Positions 18,790 to 26,825 of a stretch of 64,000 bases of DNA are shown here, piece after piece. Location: NCBI GenBank assembly GCA_047947135.1, contig CP170457.1, positions 2,852,001 through 2,916,000 of the forward strand, given 5' to 3'. The DNA comes from Planctobacterium sp047947135. Its GTDB lineage: Bacteria; Pseudomonadota; Gammaproteobacteria; Enterobacterales; Alteromonadaceae. The first letter of the stretch is position 1; every line of letters starts with the position of its first letter. The notes below the pieces were generated by a model, which saw only the letters and a list, made by a program, of their open reading frames with translations, ran no database searches and was not told the DNA's origin. Both the position numbers and the translations under genes were made by a program.

Positions 18790-21660
18790 ATGGCGGATGA
18801 TAAGAGCTCAAAAAAGAAAAAGGTGGTCGATAGTAAAATCGAGCAACTCGAAGACCGGATAGCACCGGGCGGAATCGGTGGCATTGTTGGAGACCTTGGG
18901 GTCGACGGCGGTGTCAGTTCATTAGATGATACAGGGGCACCTCCGCCAGATGATGGCGGGCCCCCACCCGATGAAGGTGGCGCACCACCTCCCCATGATG
19001 AAGGCGGTGATCATCCTCCTGAAGGTGACGGCGGCGGCTCGGTCACTCATCCTGACGGCACTGTCGAAACCCATAACCCGGATGGTTCTGGCTCAGTAAC
19101 GTATCCCGATGGTGCTACTGAGACCTGGGATGGTCAAGGTGGTGGTAGCTGGGATGACGGTCAAGGCAATACCGCAACCTGGAATGCGGATGGTTCGGGC
19201 TCCTGGTCTTCATCCGACGGTAGCAGTGGTTATCATAATGCTGATGGCTCAGGTGGTTATAATAATGCCGATGGCAGTCATGGTTCTTACGGTTCAGATG
19301 GTTCGTATTCTCATACTGAAGCAGATGGCACGACTTATCAGGGTAATGCTGACGGCTCAGGCAGCATCACTTATGCTGATGGTTCAGTAGAAGAATGGGA
19401 TTCGCAAGGTAATCCAGTCGGTGGTGAAACTGATCCCGGTGCGGGTGACCCGGGTACCGATCCTGGTGCCGGTGACCCAGGTGCCGATCCTGGTGATGGC
19501 ACCGGTACGGTAACTCATGATGACGGTTCGACAGAAACCTGGAACGAAGATGGTTCTGGCTCACGAACCTGGCCTGATGGCTCCTCAGAAACCTGGGATG
19601 GTCAGGGCGGTGGAACCTGGGATGATGGTCAAGGTAATACTTCAACCTGGAATGCCGATGGTTCAGGTTCCTGGACAAATGCAGACGGTTCCGGTGGCAC
19701 GTATAATGCCGACGGCTCTGGTTCCTATAACAATTCCGATGGCAGTCATGGTGAGTATCACGCGGATGGCTCTGGAACTCATACCGAAGCGGACGGTACG
19801 ACCTATCAATGGAATGCCGATGGCTCCGGAAGCGTTTCATACGCAGATGGAGCATCTGAATCCTGGGATGGCCAGGGTGGTGGCAGCTGGGATGATGGCC
19901 AGGGCAATAGCAGTACCTGGGAAGCCGATGGCTCTGGCTCCTGGACCAATGCCGATGGCAGCAGTGGTTATCATAATGCCGATGGCTCTGGCGGCTATAC
20001 CAATGCCGACGGTAGCCATGGTAATTATTACGCCGATGGATCTTACTCTCATACAGAAGCAGATGGTACGACCTATCAGCAGAATCCTGATGGATCTGGC
20101 AGTGTTACCTACCCAGATGGTTCGGTAGATGAATGGGATTCAAATGGTAACCCGGTTGGTGGCGATGATATGGGGGGGGAGCCTGGTGACGACATGGGCG
20201 GTGACCCAGGAGCAGACGACCCTGCCGGCGCTGAATCTGGCACCGTAACCCATGATGACGGTACGGTTGAAACCTGGAATGAAGACGGTTCTGGTTCGAT
20301 TGTTTATCCTGATGGTTCTACTGAAACCTGGGATGGCCAGGGCGGTGGCACCTGGGATGATGGTCAGGGTAATACTTGTGCCTGGAATGCAGACGGCTCA
20401 GGAAGCTGGACATCATCTGATGGTAGCAGTGGTACTTACAATGCTGACGGCTCGGGTAGCTACACCAATTCTGATGGAAGTTACGGTTATTGGAATGCTG
20501 ATGGCTCAGGTTCACATACCGAAGCTGATGGTACCCACTACGCGTTTAACGCCGATGGTTCAGGTTCAGTAACATACCCTGATGGTACGACAGAGTCCTG
20601 GGATGCCCAGGGCAATTACTCTGGCGATCCTGATGATGGTCCGGCAGGAGAACATGGCGATGGGGGCATGGGTGATGAACATGGCGAAGGCCCATGGGGT
20701 GAGATAGTTGATGAGCAGGTTAACGACGACGGTTCAACAGTATTCACCTATGCCGATGGTACCGTTGAAACCCTAAATGATGATGGTTCAGGATCTGTGG
20801 TCTTCCCGGATGGATCAACCGAAACCTGGGATGGTCAAGGTGGCGGCACCTGGGATGATGGTCAGGGTAACTCTTACTCATGGAACGCAGACGGCTCTGG
20901 TAGCTGGACTTCGTCCGATGGCAGCAGCGGCAGTCATAATGCGGATGGTTCTGGCAGCTACTCCAATTCAGATGGTAGCCATGGATCCTACGGTGCAGAT
21001 GGGTCTTATACCCATACCGATCCGGATGGAACGGTTTATCAGCAAAATGCGGATGGTTCAGGAAGCATTACCTATCCAGATGGTACCACGGAAACCTGGG
21101 ATGCAGATGGTACTTACCATGGTGACCCAGGCGGTGACCCGGGTGGTGAACCAGGTGATGGTGGTGAATATGACGGCGGTGAAGAATGGCACCCTGACGG
21201 TGATGATCATGGTGGTGTCGTTGATGAGCAATTCAATGAAGATGGCTCCGGTTCAGTCACCTACGCTGACGGTACGGTAGAAACCTGGAATGCCGATGGC
21301 TCAGGCTCTATTGCTTACGCTGATGGTGCCGTAGAAACCTGGGATGGCCAGGGCGGCGGAACTTATGACGATGGTCAGGGTAATACCTGCACCTGGAATG
21401 CAGATGGTTCTGGCTCCTGGACAGATTCAGATGGCAGTACAGGTACCTATAATCCTGATGGTTCTGGTTCATTCACCGGTGCCGATGGCAGTTATGGCTC
21501 CTGGAATGCTGATGGTTCTGGAACATTCACTGAAGCTGATGGCACCACCTATGTGATGAATGCTGATGGCTCGGGTTCGGTGACCTACCCAGATGGAACT
21601 ACTGAAACCTGGGGACCAGGTGAACATCCTGACGATCCAATGCATGACGAGGGTGGTTAA
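18790..21660 (+). CDS. Giant Gly/Asp/Ser-rich repeat protein with LEDR-type N-terminus; putative exported cargo
   Basis: 956-aa, very acidic, low-complexity protein that I do not recognise as a characterised family. The start is set by AGGAG eight bases before ATG. The N-terminus is hydrophilic and basic (KKKK at 8-11), then QLEDRIAP at 19-26; there is no Sec signal peptide, TM segment or sortase signal. From about residue 75 to the end it consists of NADGSGS / YPDGTTETW units, grouped around six WDGQGGG blocks starting at residues 113, 269, 359, 514, 680 and 851. Pro/Gly/Asp-rich linkers separate most of the modules. The many D-x-D/N-G turns suggest calcium-binding beta-roll-like structure (inference). 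The LEDRxxP motif recalls the LEPR/LEDR N-terminal tags of large planctomycete surface proteins (recollection, unverified). Placed just upstream of an HlyD-M50-TolC cluster, it is the likely export substrate. Confidence 0.85.
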   Translation: MADDKSSKKKKVVDSKIEQLEDRIAPGGIGGIVGDLGVDGGVSSLDDTGAPPPDDGGPPPDEGGAPPPHDEGGDHPPEGDGGGSVTHPDGTVETHNPDGSGSVTYPDGATETWDGQGGGSWDDGQGNTATWNADGSGSWSSSDGSSGYHNADGSGGYNNADGSHGSYGSDGSYSHTEADGTTYQGNADGSGSITYADGSVEEWDSQGNPVGGETDPGAGDPGTDPGAGDPGADPGDGTGTVTHDDGSTETWNEDGSGSRTWPDGSSETWDGQGGGTWDDGQGNTSTWNADGSGSWTNADGSGGTYNADGSGSYNNSDGSHGEYHADGSGTHTEADGTTYQWNADGSGSVSYADGASESWDGQGGGSWDDGQGNSSTWEADGSGSWTNADGSSGYHNADGSGGYTNADGSHGNYYADGSYSHTEADGTTYQQNPDGSGSVTYPDGSVDEWDSNGNPVGGDDMGGEPGDDMGGDPGADDPAGAESGTVTHDDGTVETWNEDGSGSIVYPDGSTETWDGQGGGTWDDGQGNTCAWNADGSGSWTSSDGSSGTYNADGSGSYTNSDGSYGYWNADGSGSHTEADGTHYAFNADGSGSVTYPDGTTESWDAQGNYSGDPDDGPAGEHGDGGMGDEHGEGPWGEIVDEQVNDDGSTVFTYADGTVETLNDDGSGSVVFPDGSTETWDGQGGGTWDDGQGNSYSWNADGSGSWTSSDGSSGSHNADGSGSYSNSDGSHGSYGADGSYTHTDPDGTVYQQNADGSGSITYPDGTTETWDADGTYHGDPGGDPGGEPGDGGEYDGGEEWHPDGDDHGGVVDEQFNEDGSGSVTYADGTVETWNADGSGSIAYADGAVETWDGQGGGTYDDGQGNTCTWNADGSGSWTDSDGSTGTYNPDGSGSFTGADGSYGSWNADGSGTFTEADGTTYVMNADGSGSVTYPDGTTETWGPGEHPDDPMHDEGG
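19030..21635 (+). repeat. Degenerate tandem repeats inside the repeat-protein gene
   Basis: DNA-level repeats underlie the protein repeats. The block encoding WDGQGGG begins at 19126, 19594, 19864, 20329, 20827 and 21340, so spacings are 468, 270, 465, 498 and 513 bp. Within each module a shorter unit encoding NADGSGS recurs about every 24-45 bp. Synonymous third positions vary widely between copies (GGT/GGC, GAT/GAC), so the repeats are held at protein level rather than being recent exact duplications. The shorter 270-bp spacing suggests a module lost its linker by unequal recombination. Confidence 0.85.
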
Positions 21661-21669
21661 TTCCATATA

Positions 21670-21700
21670 GGGCAGGGTTGGATAAGACACAACCCTGTCC
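21670..21700 (+). terminator. Strong hairpin without T-tract after the repeat-protein gene
   Basis: An 11-bp stem (GGGCAGGGTTG with CAACCCTGTCC, one G-T wobble) with a 9-nt loop lies 9 bp after the stop. No T-run follows, so it is not a textbook intrinsic terminator; it could attenuate read-through or protect the 3' end of the long mRNA after processing. Confidence 0.6.
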
Positions 21701-21727
21701 ATGAACTTGGTATCTCGCTTTGGATAA

Positions 21728-21756
21728 TTGAAAGGGGCGCGATACCGGACTATTCT
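21728..21756 (+). promoter_or_regulatory. Candidate sigma-70 promoter for the 42-aa peptide gene
   Basis: TTGAAA (21728-21733, 5 of 6 to the -35 consensus), a 17-bp spacer and TATTCT (21751-21756, 4 of 6 to the -10). The predicted start near 21763 gives a leader of about 33 nt to the ATG at 21796. Position and spacing are good; activity is unproven. Confidence 0.5.
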
Positions 21757-21795
21757 GATGATACAACTGTTAATAACATTATCTGGAGATACATA

Positions 21796-21924
21796 ATGGC
21801 TACAATTACTAAAGCTGATAAAGTGAAACAAAAAGCGCAATCTGCAGTAGCGCAGGCAAGAGTAAAAGGTTTAAAACTGGCAGCGATGGCTCAAACCGCC
21901 AAAGCCAGAGCAAAATCTAACTAA
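21796..21924 (+). CDS. 42-aa Ala/Lys-rich basic peptide
   Basis: A small frame with a good ribosome-binding site (CTGGAG, about 7 bases before ATG). The peptide begins MATITKADKVKQKAQSAV and continues with Ala, Lys, Arg and Gln, ending AKARAKSN; it has no Cys, Trp, Pro or acidic patch apart from one Asp, is strongly basic and would form an amphipathic helix. There is no signal peptide. It sits between two strong hairpins and behind a promoter-like sequence, directly before the export operon. It may be a second substrate, a precursor peptide recognised by the PqqD-like domain, or a nucleic-acid or repeat-protein binding factor. No family recognised. Confidence 0.7.
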   Translation: MATITKADKVKQKAQSAVAQARVKGLKLAAMAQTAKARAKSN

Positions 21925-21931
21925 CTAAACA

Positions 21932-21958
21932 TCAGATGGGTCTTTACGACCCATCTGA
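21932..21958 (+). terminator. Perfect hairpin between peptide gene and export operon
   Basis: An 11-bp perfect stem (TCAGATGGGTC with GACCCATCTGA) with a 5-nt loop, 8 bp after the peptide stop and 28 bp before the GAF-HlyD start. No T-run follows, so partial termination or an RNA-processing boundary is more likely than a full stop. It would let the peptide message be far more abundant than the operon. Confidence 0.65.
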
Positions 21959-21985
21959 CTTATCAGGGAACTAAAAACTTCACAA

Positions 21986-23983
21986 ATGGCAACCAGGGTA
22001 ACGCGCACCCGTTCTAATAGAACCAGTAAAGAAGTCGGTGAATTAAAACGAAAAATAAATATTCTTTCCATTTCCCGTAAGCTTTCTCATGAGTTCATAG
22101 GTGAGGCCTATGATGTTAAGAAGCTTATGCAATTGGTGTTTGACCGGATACTCCATGCACTGGACGCAGAGGCAGGGTCGTTATGGATAAAAGACAACAA
22201 TCTGAAAAAAAATATCTGTCATCTGGCTGAAGGGCCAGTGAAAAAAAATGTTATAGGCTTAAGACTGGATTTTGGCGTTGGTGTAGTAGGCAATGTTATA
22301 GAGTCCGGTAAAACCAAAATCATACTGGATACCTCCGAAAGTAAAGAATTTACACAGTCTGTTGATCAGAAAACTGGCTTTATGACCCGTTCAATGATTT
22401 GTGTGCCACTCATCATTGATGGGGAATCATATGGCGCGATTCAGGTTGTAAATAAAAAACGTGGCGTCGATGGACAATTCGACAATGATGACTGTGAGCT
22501 GGTCCAGGATTTAGCCATCAGCGCCGCTATCTCCATGAAAAATGCACGGTTAATGGAGATGGAAAGCAAAGTCAAAGAAATGCATGCCTTGATGTCAATT
22601 TCCAACGAGGTTGTTTCAACATTAGATGTTGATCAAGTGTTGCATTTAGTTGTTAACCGTACCAATGAATTGGTGGATATCAACTTTGCCACAATAGCTT
22701 TAATTGATGAAATTGATGGTTCTTTGACGTTGAACGTTATTTCGGGGGGGCAAAAAATTGAAGCTGATAACCCGAAACAACAGGGGATTTTAAAATTGAT
22801 GGCTCAGGTGCAGAATCTGCAGCGCAGTGCTTATGTCCCCGAAAGAAATCGTTATCTTAATAGCCAGAAAGAGGAGACAGATTGGACTCAGTATCTCAAA
22901 GACTTCTCAGACGTCATCGGCATCTGGTGTTGCCCTTTGCGGGATGAAGAAGGCGTACTAGGGGTTATTTGGTTTGAGAGTGAGGAGTCTGGTTTTGCCA
23001 ATAAAGGCAAGGGTGATTTGTTGCAAATCATGACCTCACAGGCAACAGTGGCACTGCGCAATGCCAGTCTGTTTAAGAGCATTACCAATAAGACCTCTTT
23101 AAAAGGTATCAAAGAAAATTCGATTAAATGGTGGCAACGCAAAGGCAAACGCGTTGGATTGATTGCCGGCGCAACACTTACGTTGATTCTATCACTGCAC
23201 TTTTTGCCCGTATTACGATGGGTATCTGCACCGACAACGGTTGAAACCCAGCTTGGGCAGGGGATTTTTGCACCGATAGATGGACGCGTTGCATCTTTAC
23301 TCGTCGGAGAGGGTTCGAAAATCAGTAAAGGTGATCCTGTCGCTGAAATGGATGTGTCTGCCTTACAGTTGTTGCTCAAAGAAGCAGAAGCACAATTAGC
23401 TATTTCTGAACGTAAGATTGTTGAAGCGCGAGCAGAAAAAGACAGTTATGCCATGTCCAGTGCCGTAATAGAGCGGGAGACGCACCTTGCCAAACTTGCC
23501 AAGCTGCAATCTGATCTGGCTAACGCCAGTATTACCGCTCCAATATCTGGTGTGGTACTCAATACCAATCTTTCTGAACTGATTGGGCGCCATTTTGCTT
23601 TGGGTACAGAGATGATGAGAATTGCTGATCCGAGCAAATTTCGTCTTGTGGTGCACGTCGCGGAAGAGGATGTCATGGATGTCGTTGTTGGACAAAAAGT
23701 CCGTGCTGTGCTGAGAGCTCGTCCCGGTGATTATATCTACGGTACCGTTATTCATGTTGGGCGAAGTTACGATGTGCCTACGACTATCCTTGAAGCAGAG
23801 GAGGAGGTAGATAAAAGTGAACTGGAAACCGGATTTGTTGTAGAGGTGCTGTTACAAGAAAGTCCCTACGAACTATTGCCCGGCATGACAGGAAAAGCGC
23901 TGATTTATACGCCAGAGTCTTCGGTGGTAGAGAGACAATGGCGGCGCATTAAAAACTTTTTCATCTTCACGCTTGGTTTGTAA
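21986..23983 (+). CDS. GAF-domain membrane-fusion protein (GAF-GAF-TM-HlyD)
   Basis: 665-aa protein with an unusual order. Two cytoplasmic GAF domains (about 30-180 with CVPLIIDGESYGAIQVVNK, and 190-360 with CCPLRDEEGVLGVIWFES) are followed by one TM helix (about 388-410) and a periplasmic HlyD-like adaptor. The adaptor has a biotinyl-lipoyl half-motif (GIFAPIDGRVASLLVGEG), a short coiled-coil hairpin (about 455-515), the second lipoyl half (ITAPISGVVL) and a beta-barrel. HlyD proteins bridge inner-membrane pumps and TolC; the GAF pair would make this bridge responsive to a cytoplasmic ligand. The stop overlaps the next start (TAATG). The ribosome-binding site is weak (AGGGA about 17 bases before ATG), so translation may be low. 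Confidence 0.85.
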   Translation: MATRVTRTRSNRTSKEVGELKRKINILSISRKLSHEFIGEAYDVKKLMQLVFDRILHALDAEAGSLWIKDNNLKKNICHLAEGPVKKNVIGLRLDFGVGVVGNVIESGKTKIILDTSESKEFTQSVDQKTGFMTRSMICVPLIIDGESYGAIQVVNKKRGVDGQFDNDDCELVQDLAISAAISMKNARLMEMESKVKEMHALMSISNEVVSTLDVDQVLHLVVNRTNELVDINFATIALIDEIDGSLTLNVISGGQKIEADNPKQQGILKLMAQVQNLQRSAYVPERNRYLNSQKEETDWTQYLKDFSDVIGIWCCPLRDEEGVLGVIWFESEESGFANKGKGDLLQIMTSQATVALRNASLFKSITNKTSLKGIKENSIKWWQRKGKRVGLIAGATLTLILSLHFLPVLRWVSAPTTVETQLGQGIFAPIDGRVASLLVGEGSKISKGDPVAEMDVSALQLLLKEAEAQLAISERKIVEARAEKDSYAMSSAVIERETHLAKLAKLQSDLANASITAPISGVVLNTNLSELIGRHFALGTEMMRIADPSKFRLVVHVAEEDVMDVVVGQKVRAVLRARPGDYIYGTVIHVGRSYDVPTTILEAEEEVDKSELETGFVVEVLLQESPYELLPGMTGKALIYTPESSVVERQWRRIKNFFIFTLGL

Positions 23984-26055
23984 TGAGTGTCATACCGGCC
24001 CCCTTAAGGGACGATGTTAAAGTCCGAAAACTGGTGCAGCAAGGTGAGTGCAGTTATGTCTTAAAGGAACCTGATAAGCAGGCTTACTTTCGATTCAGTG
24101 AACCACAATATCAGCTTATTGAATTGTTTGATGGTGTTCACGATATTTCACAGATTGTCGACAAATTTAATGAAGAATCAGAGCTATATGAGTTTGACGT
24201 CGAAGCGGCTGAATCAGTTTTCAATGCCTGTAAAGACTATCAGGTCTTAAAACGTACGAAACAGGAAGAAAATGCCGCCCTGTTAGAGCGTATAAAAGAA
24301 GAACGAAAAAAAAGTTTATTACAGGCCAAGGGCAGCGTGTTAATGATGCGCTTTCAATTGGTCAATCCCAATGAACTATTTGATCGTGTTATCGATAGCC
24401 TGCGTTTTTTCTGGCACCCTACAGCATTAAGAATTCAGGCGTCTTTTATTGCACTGGCTTTGCTGATCATCGTGTTCAACGCAGACAGGTTTGTTCAGGA
24501 CTTTAGCCAGGTTTATTTGCAAACACAGTTTTCCGGCGTACTTTATATCTGGATTATCGCGTTATGTGCGATTGCCTTGCATGAGTGCGGGCATGGGCTT
24601 ACCTGCAAGTACTATGGCGGGGATGTGCATGAAATGGGGTTTTTACTGTTAGCATTTCAACCTTGCTTGTACTGCAACGTAAATGACGCTTGGTTGTTTG
24701 AAAATAAACAACATAAGATCCAGGTCGCATTAGCTGGAGTCTGGGTTGAGATGTTATTGGCTGCGACTGCCACTATCGTGTGGCTACTGGTGGACGTTAA
24801 TAATCCAGTCGGGTATGTGGCCTTTGTGTTAATGACCATCGGCACCGCCAGCTCATTGTTTGTTAATCTGAATCCATTATTAAAGTTTGATGGATACTAC
24901 ATCTTAACGGACTGGTTAGAGATGCAAAATCTCAGACAAAATGCCCTGGCCTGGTTTTCCTGGAATCTCAAAGTATGGTTATTTAACTCTGATGAAGAGA
25001 AGCCCTTTACCCCAAGTGAAAAAGAAAAGCGGGTTTATTGGCTTTATGGCACTTTGGTCGTGATTTACATGACATTGATGCTATCTTTTATTGCATGGAT
25101 AGGTTATCAGTTCATGTATGCCCAATTTGGTTTTCTGGCCATAATCGGTTTTATCTATCTAATTTTCCGATTTCTAAAAAGTATCACAGGAACCTGGCTT
25201 AGTGTCATGATGCAATTTCTTAAAAACCATTTGTGGTCCACTCAGCAAACAAAGATCCGAACGCTTGCGGGGGTTTTTGTGTTGTTGCTCATTTCAATCT
25301 TTTACAGTCCGCCCATTTTGTTAAAAGCAGAAGGTGAAGTGTCATCTGAGCTGGTTACGATATATGCTCCGACCAACGCTTATATAGACGAAGTCCATTA
25401 CGATGAATCCAGACGAGTCGTTGCCGACGACAATGGGGTGGTGATCAATATGCGTTCACCACAACTTAACTTACTGATACAAGAATTATCTTCAAAGCTA
25501 AAACAATTAGAGACCCAAAAAGTCACAGCATCAATTGATAGCGACTCAGCTTCATTGGCTCGCTTAGCGATTGAAATCTCCCTAATTCAGGAGCAGTTAA
25601 TATCTGCCCGCAAGACACAACAACAACTTTTTGTTCGTAAACCAAGGGGAGAATGGTCAGTTGATGGATTGCCACCAGACATGCTGCAAGGAAGATTTTT
25701 CTCACAAGAACAGGAAGTCATCAGGCTGGTCTCCGATGAGCAACGCTTCTTTGACGCCATTGTCGATCAACGAGATGTGTCTTATTTGAAGGTGGGTGAC
25801 GAGGCCTTGATTCGGCTCAATGCCGATTGGAGTAAGATTTATCGGGCCGAAGTCCAGTCGATTTCGGCATTGGCAAAAGCCTCCGGAGTAGAACAAAAAG
25901 TTAAAGTACGAACACGTTTGATTAACTGGGAAAAGAACGAGTATTTACCAATTGGATTAACTGGGGAAACTAAATTGTATGGAGCTGAAATGCCGCTGTG
26001 GCAGCACGCAGTGTTTAATATTCGTAAATTCTTTAGGGCGGATCTATGGCTATGA
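23983..26055 (+). CDS. PqqD-like/M50 site-2 protease/HlyD fusion protein
   Basis: 690-aa inner-membrane protein combining three modules. Residues 1-95 resemble a PqqD-like winged helix, the fold used as a RiPP recognition element (YFRFSEPQYQLIELFDGVHDISQIVDKF). Residues about 145-420 are multi-TM with the M50 zinc site HECGH (His200, Glu201, His204) and the distal NPLLKFDGYY with Asp303, so the protease looks catalytically complete. Residues about 440-690 form a periplasmic HlyD-like adaptor with a coiled-coil hairpin and a beta-barrel. Known M50 proteases cut substrates within or next to the membrane; here the enzyme may instead open or process an export path. It overlaps the adaptor gene by 10 bp. 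No homologue with known function comes to mind. Confidence 0.87.
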   Translation: MSVIPAPLRDDVKVRKLVQQGECSYVLKEPDKQAYFRFSEPQYQLIELFDGVHDISQIVDKFNEESELYEFDVEAAESVFNACKDYQVLKRTKQEENAALLERIKEERKKSLLQAKGSVLMMRFQLVNPNELFDRVIDSLRFFWHPTALRIQASFIALALLIIVFNADRFVQDFSQVYLQTQFSGVLYIWIIALCAIALHECGHGLTCKYYGGDVHEMGFLLLAFQPCLYCNVNDAWLFENKQHKIQVALAGVWVEMLLAATATIVWLLVDVNNPVGYVAFVLMTIGTASSLFVNLNPLLKFDGYYILTDWLEMQNLRQNALAWFSWNLKVWLFNSDEEKPFTPSEKEKRVYWLYGTLVVIYMTLMLSFIAWIGYQFMYAQFGFLAIIGFIYLIFRFLKSITGTWLSVMMQFLKNHLWSTQQTKIRTLAGVFVLLLISIFYSPPILLKAEGEVSSELVTIYAPTNAYIDEVHYDESRRVVADDNGVVINMRSPQLNLLIQELSSKLKQLETQKVTASIDSDSASLARLAIEISLIQEQLISARKTQQQLFVRKPRGEWSVDGLPPDMLQGRFFSQEQEVIRLVSDEQRFFDAIVDQRDVSYLKVGDEALIRLNADWSKIYRAEVQSISALAKASGVEQKVKVRTRLINWEKNEYLPIGLTGETKLYGAEMPLWQHAVFNIRKFFRADLWL

Positions 26056-26825
26056 CGATGTTTAAATACGGTATTAAATATTTGCTGGTTGTGGCTATTT
26101 TTCTACCACAGATGGTAAGTGCGGAAACCAGTAATGTCCACTTACGAGGTGTGGTGGTCCCGGAACGTCAGATTAATATGGCCCTTAACCAAACCGGGGT
26201 AATTGACTTTATCGCTCCCAGTGGCAGCGTGGTGGAAAAGGGCGGTATTATCGCGCAAATCCGCACAGAAGAACTGGAGGCGCAATATCAACAAGCTAAG
26301 GCTGTGTTTACTTCGGCTAAGGCGGATTTAGCCGCGGCTAATCACAGTTTACAAAAGACCAAACGTTTAGTGGACGAAGATATATTGTCTGATATCGCTT
26401 ATACCGAAGCACAATTTTCAGTTCAGACAGCACGGGCCGCAGTAGAGGTTAATCGATCTAAGTACCATTTGGCCAAGTTGGCCTTATCGCAGGCTAAATT
26501 ATTAGCGCCATTTGATGGTGTCGTAGCGGAAACGACAGTACAGGAAGGGGAGTGGGCACAAAAAGCCGATCCGGTTATCTCCTTTGCCAGTCTGGAGGCA
26601 CTGATGATGTCGACGGATATTCCCCCCGAATTGACTGACACCTTGGTAAAAGGCACCGCAACTGACATCATCTTTCAAGGACAAAAGATTGGTCGAGCTA
26701 CCGTAAGACGATTGTATCCAATGTTGCAACCAGCCAGTGGTCTGCGTCGCGTTGTTTGGTCTGTTGACACTGAACAATCGTTACTTGTTTCTGGTCGATA
26801 CGTTGAATTAGCACCATGGTTTTGA
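26046..26825 (+). CDS. Periplasmic adaptor subunit (HlyD/MFP family)
   Basis: 259-aa secreted adaptor with a signal peptide (hydrophobic 11-24, cleavage near VSA-ETS). It shows the lipoyl half-motif (GVIDFIAPSGSVVEKGGIIAQI), a coiled-coil hairpin (about 75-140) and the returning half (LLAPFDGVVAETTVQEGEW), then a short beta domain. It is shorter than RND adaptors (about 370 aa) and lacks the membrane-proximal domain. Starts 10 bp inside the M50 gene and ends 10 bp inside the TolC-like gene, so all are translationally coupled. It probably forms a third ring element between the two membrane-anchored HlyD proteins and the outer-membrane channel. Confidence 0.88.
   Translation: MAMTMFKYGIKYLLVVAIFLPQMVSAETSNVHLRGVVVPERQINMALNQTGVIDFIAPSGSVVEKGGIIAQIRTEELEAQYQQAKAVFTSAKADLAAANHSLQKTKRLVDEDILSDIAYTEAQFSVQTARAAVEVNRSKYHLAKLALSQAKLLAPFDGVVAETTVQEGEWAQKADPVISFASLEALMMSTDIPPELTDTLVKGTATDIIFQGQKIGRATVRRLYPMLQPASGLRRVVWSVDTEQSLLVSGRYVELAPWF

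Noticed and set aside
18614..18865. 83-codon minus-strand frame over the start of the repeat-protein gene
   Set aside because: Overlaps the repeat gene and its ribosome-binding site, with no protein-like pattern.
19367..19855. Long minus-strand and other plus-frame open readings inside the repeat gene
   Set aside because: Caused by the biased repeat composition; they give His/Arg- or Met/Val-rich nonsense repeats and lack ribosome-binding sites.
19030..21635. CRISPR array in the repetitive stretch
   Set aside because: The repeats are in frame, degenerate at third positions and coding; there are no unique spacers or cas genes.
21796..21924. Reading the 42-aa peptide as a ribosomal-protein-like or histone-like gene
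   Set aside because: The Ala/Lys composition is suggestive but no known family signature is visible; left as unrecognised.
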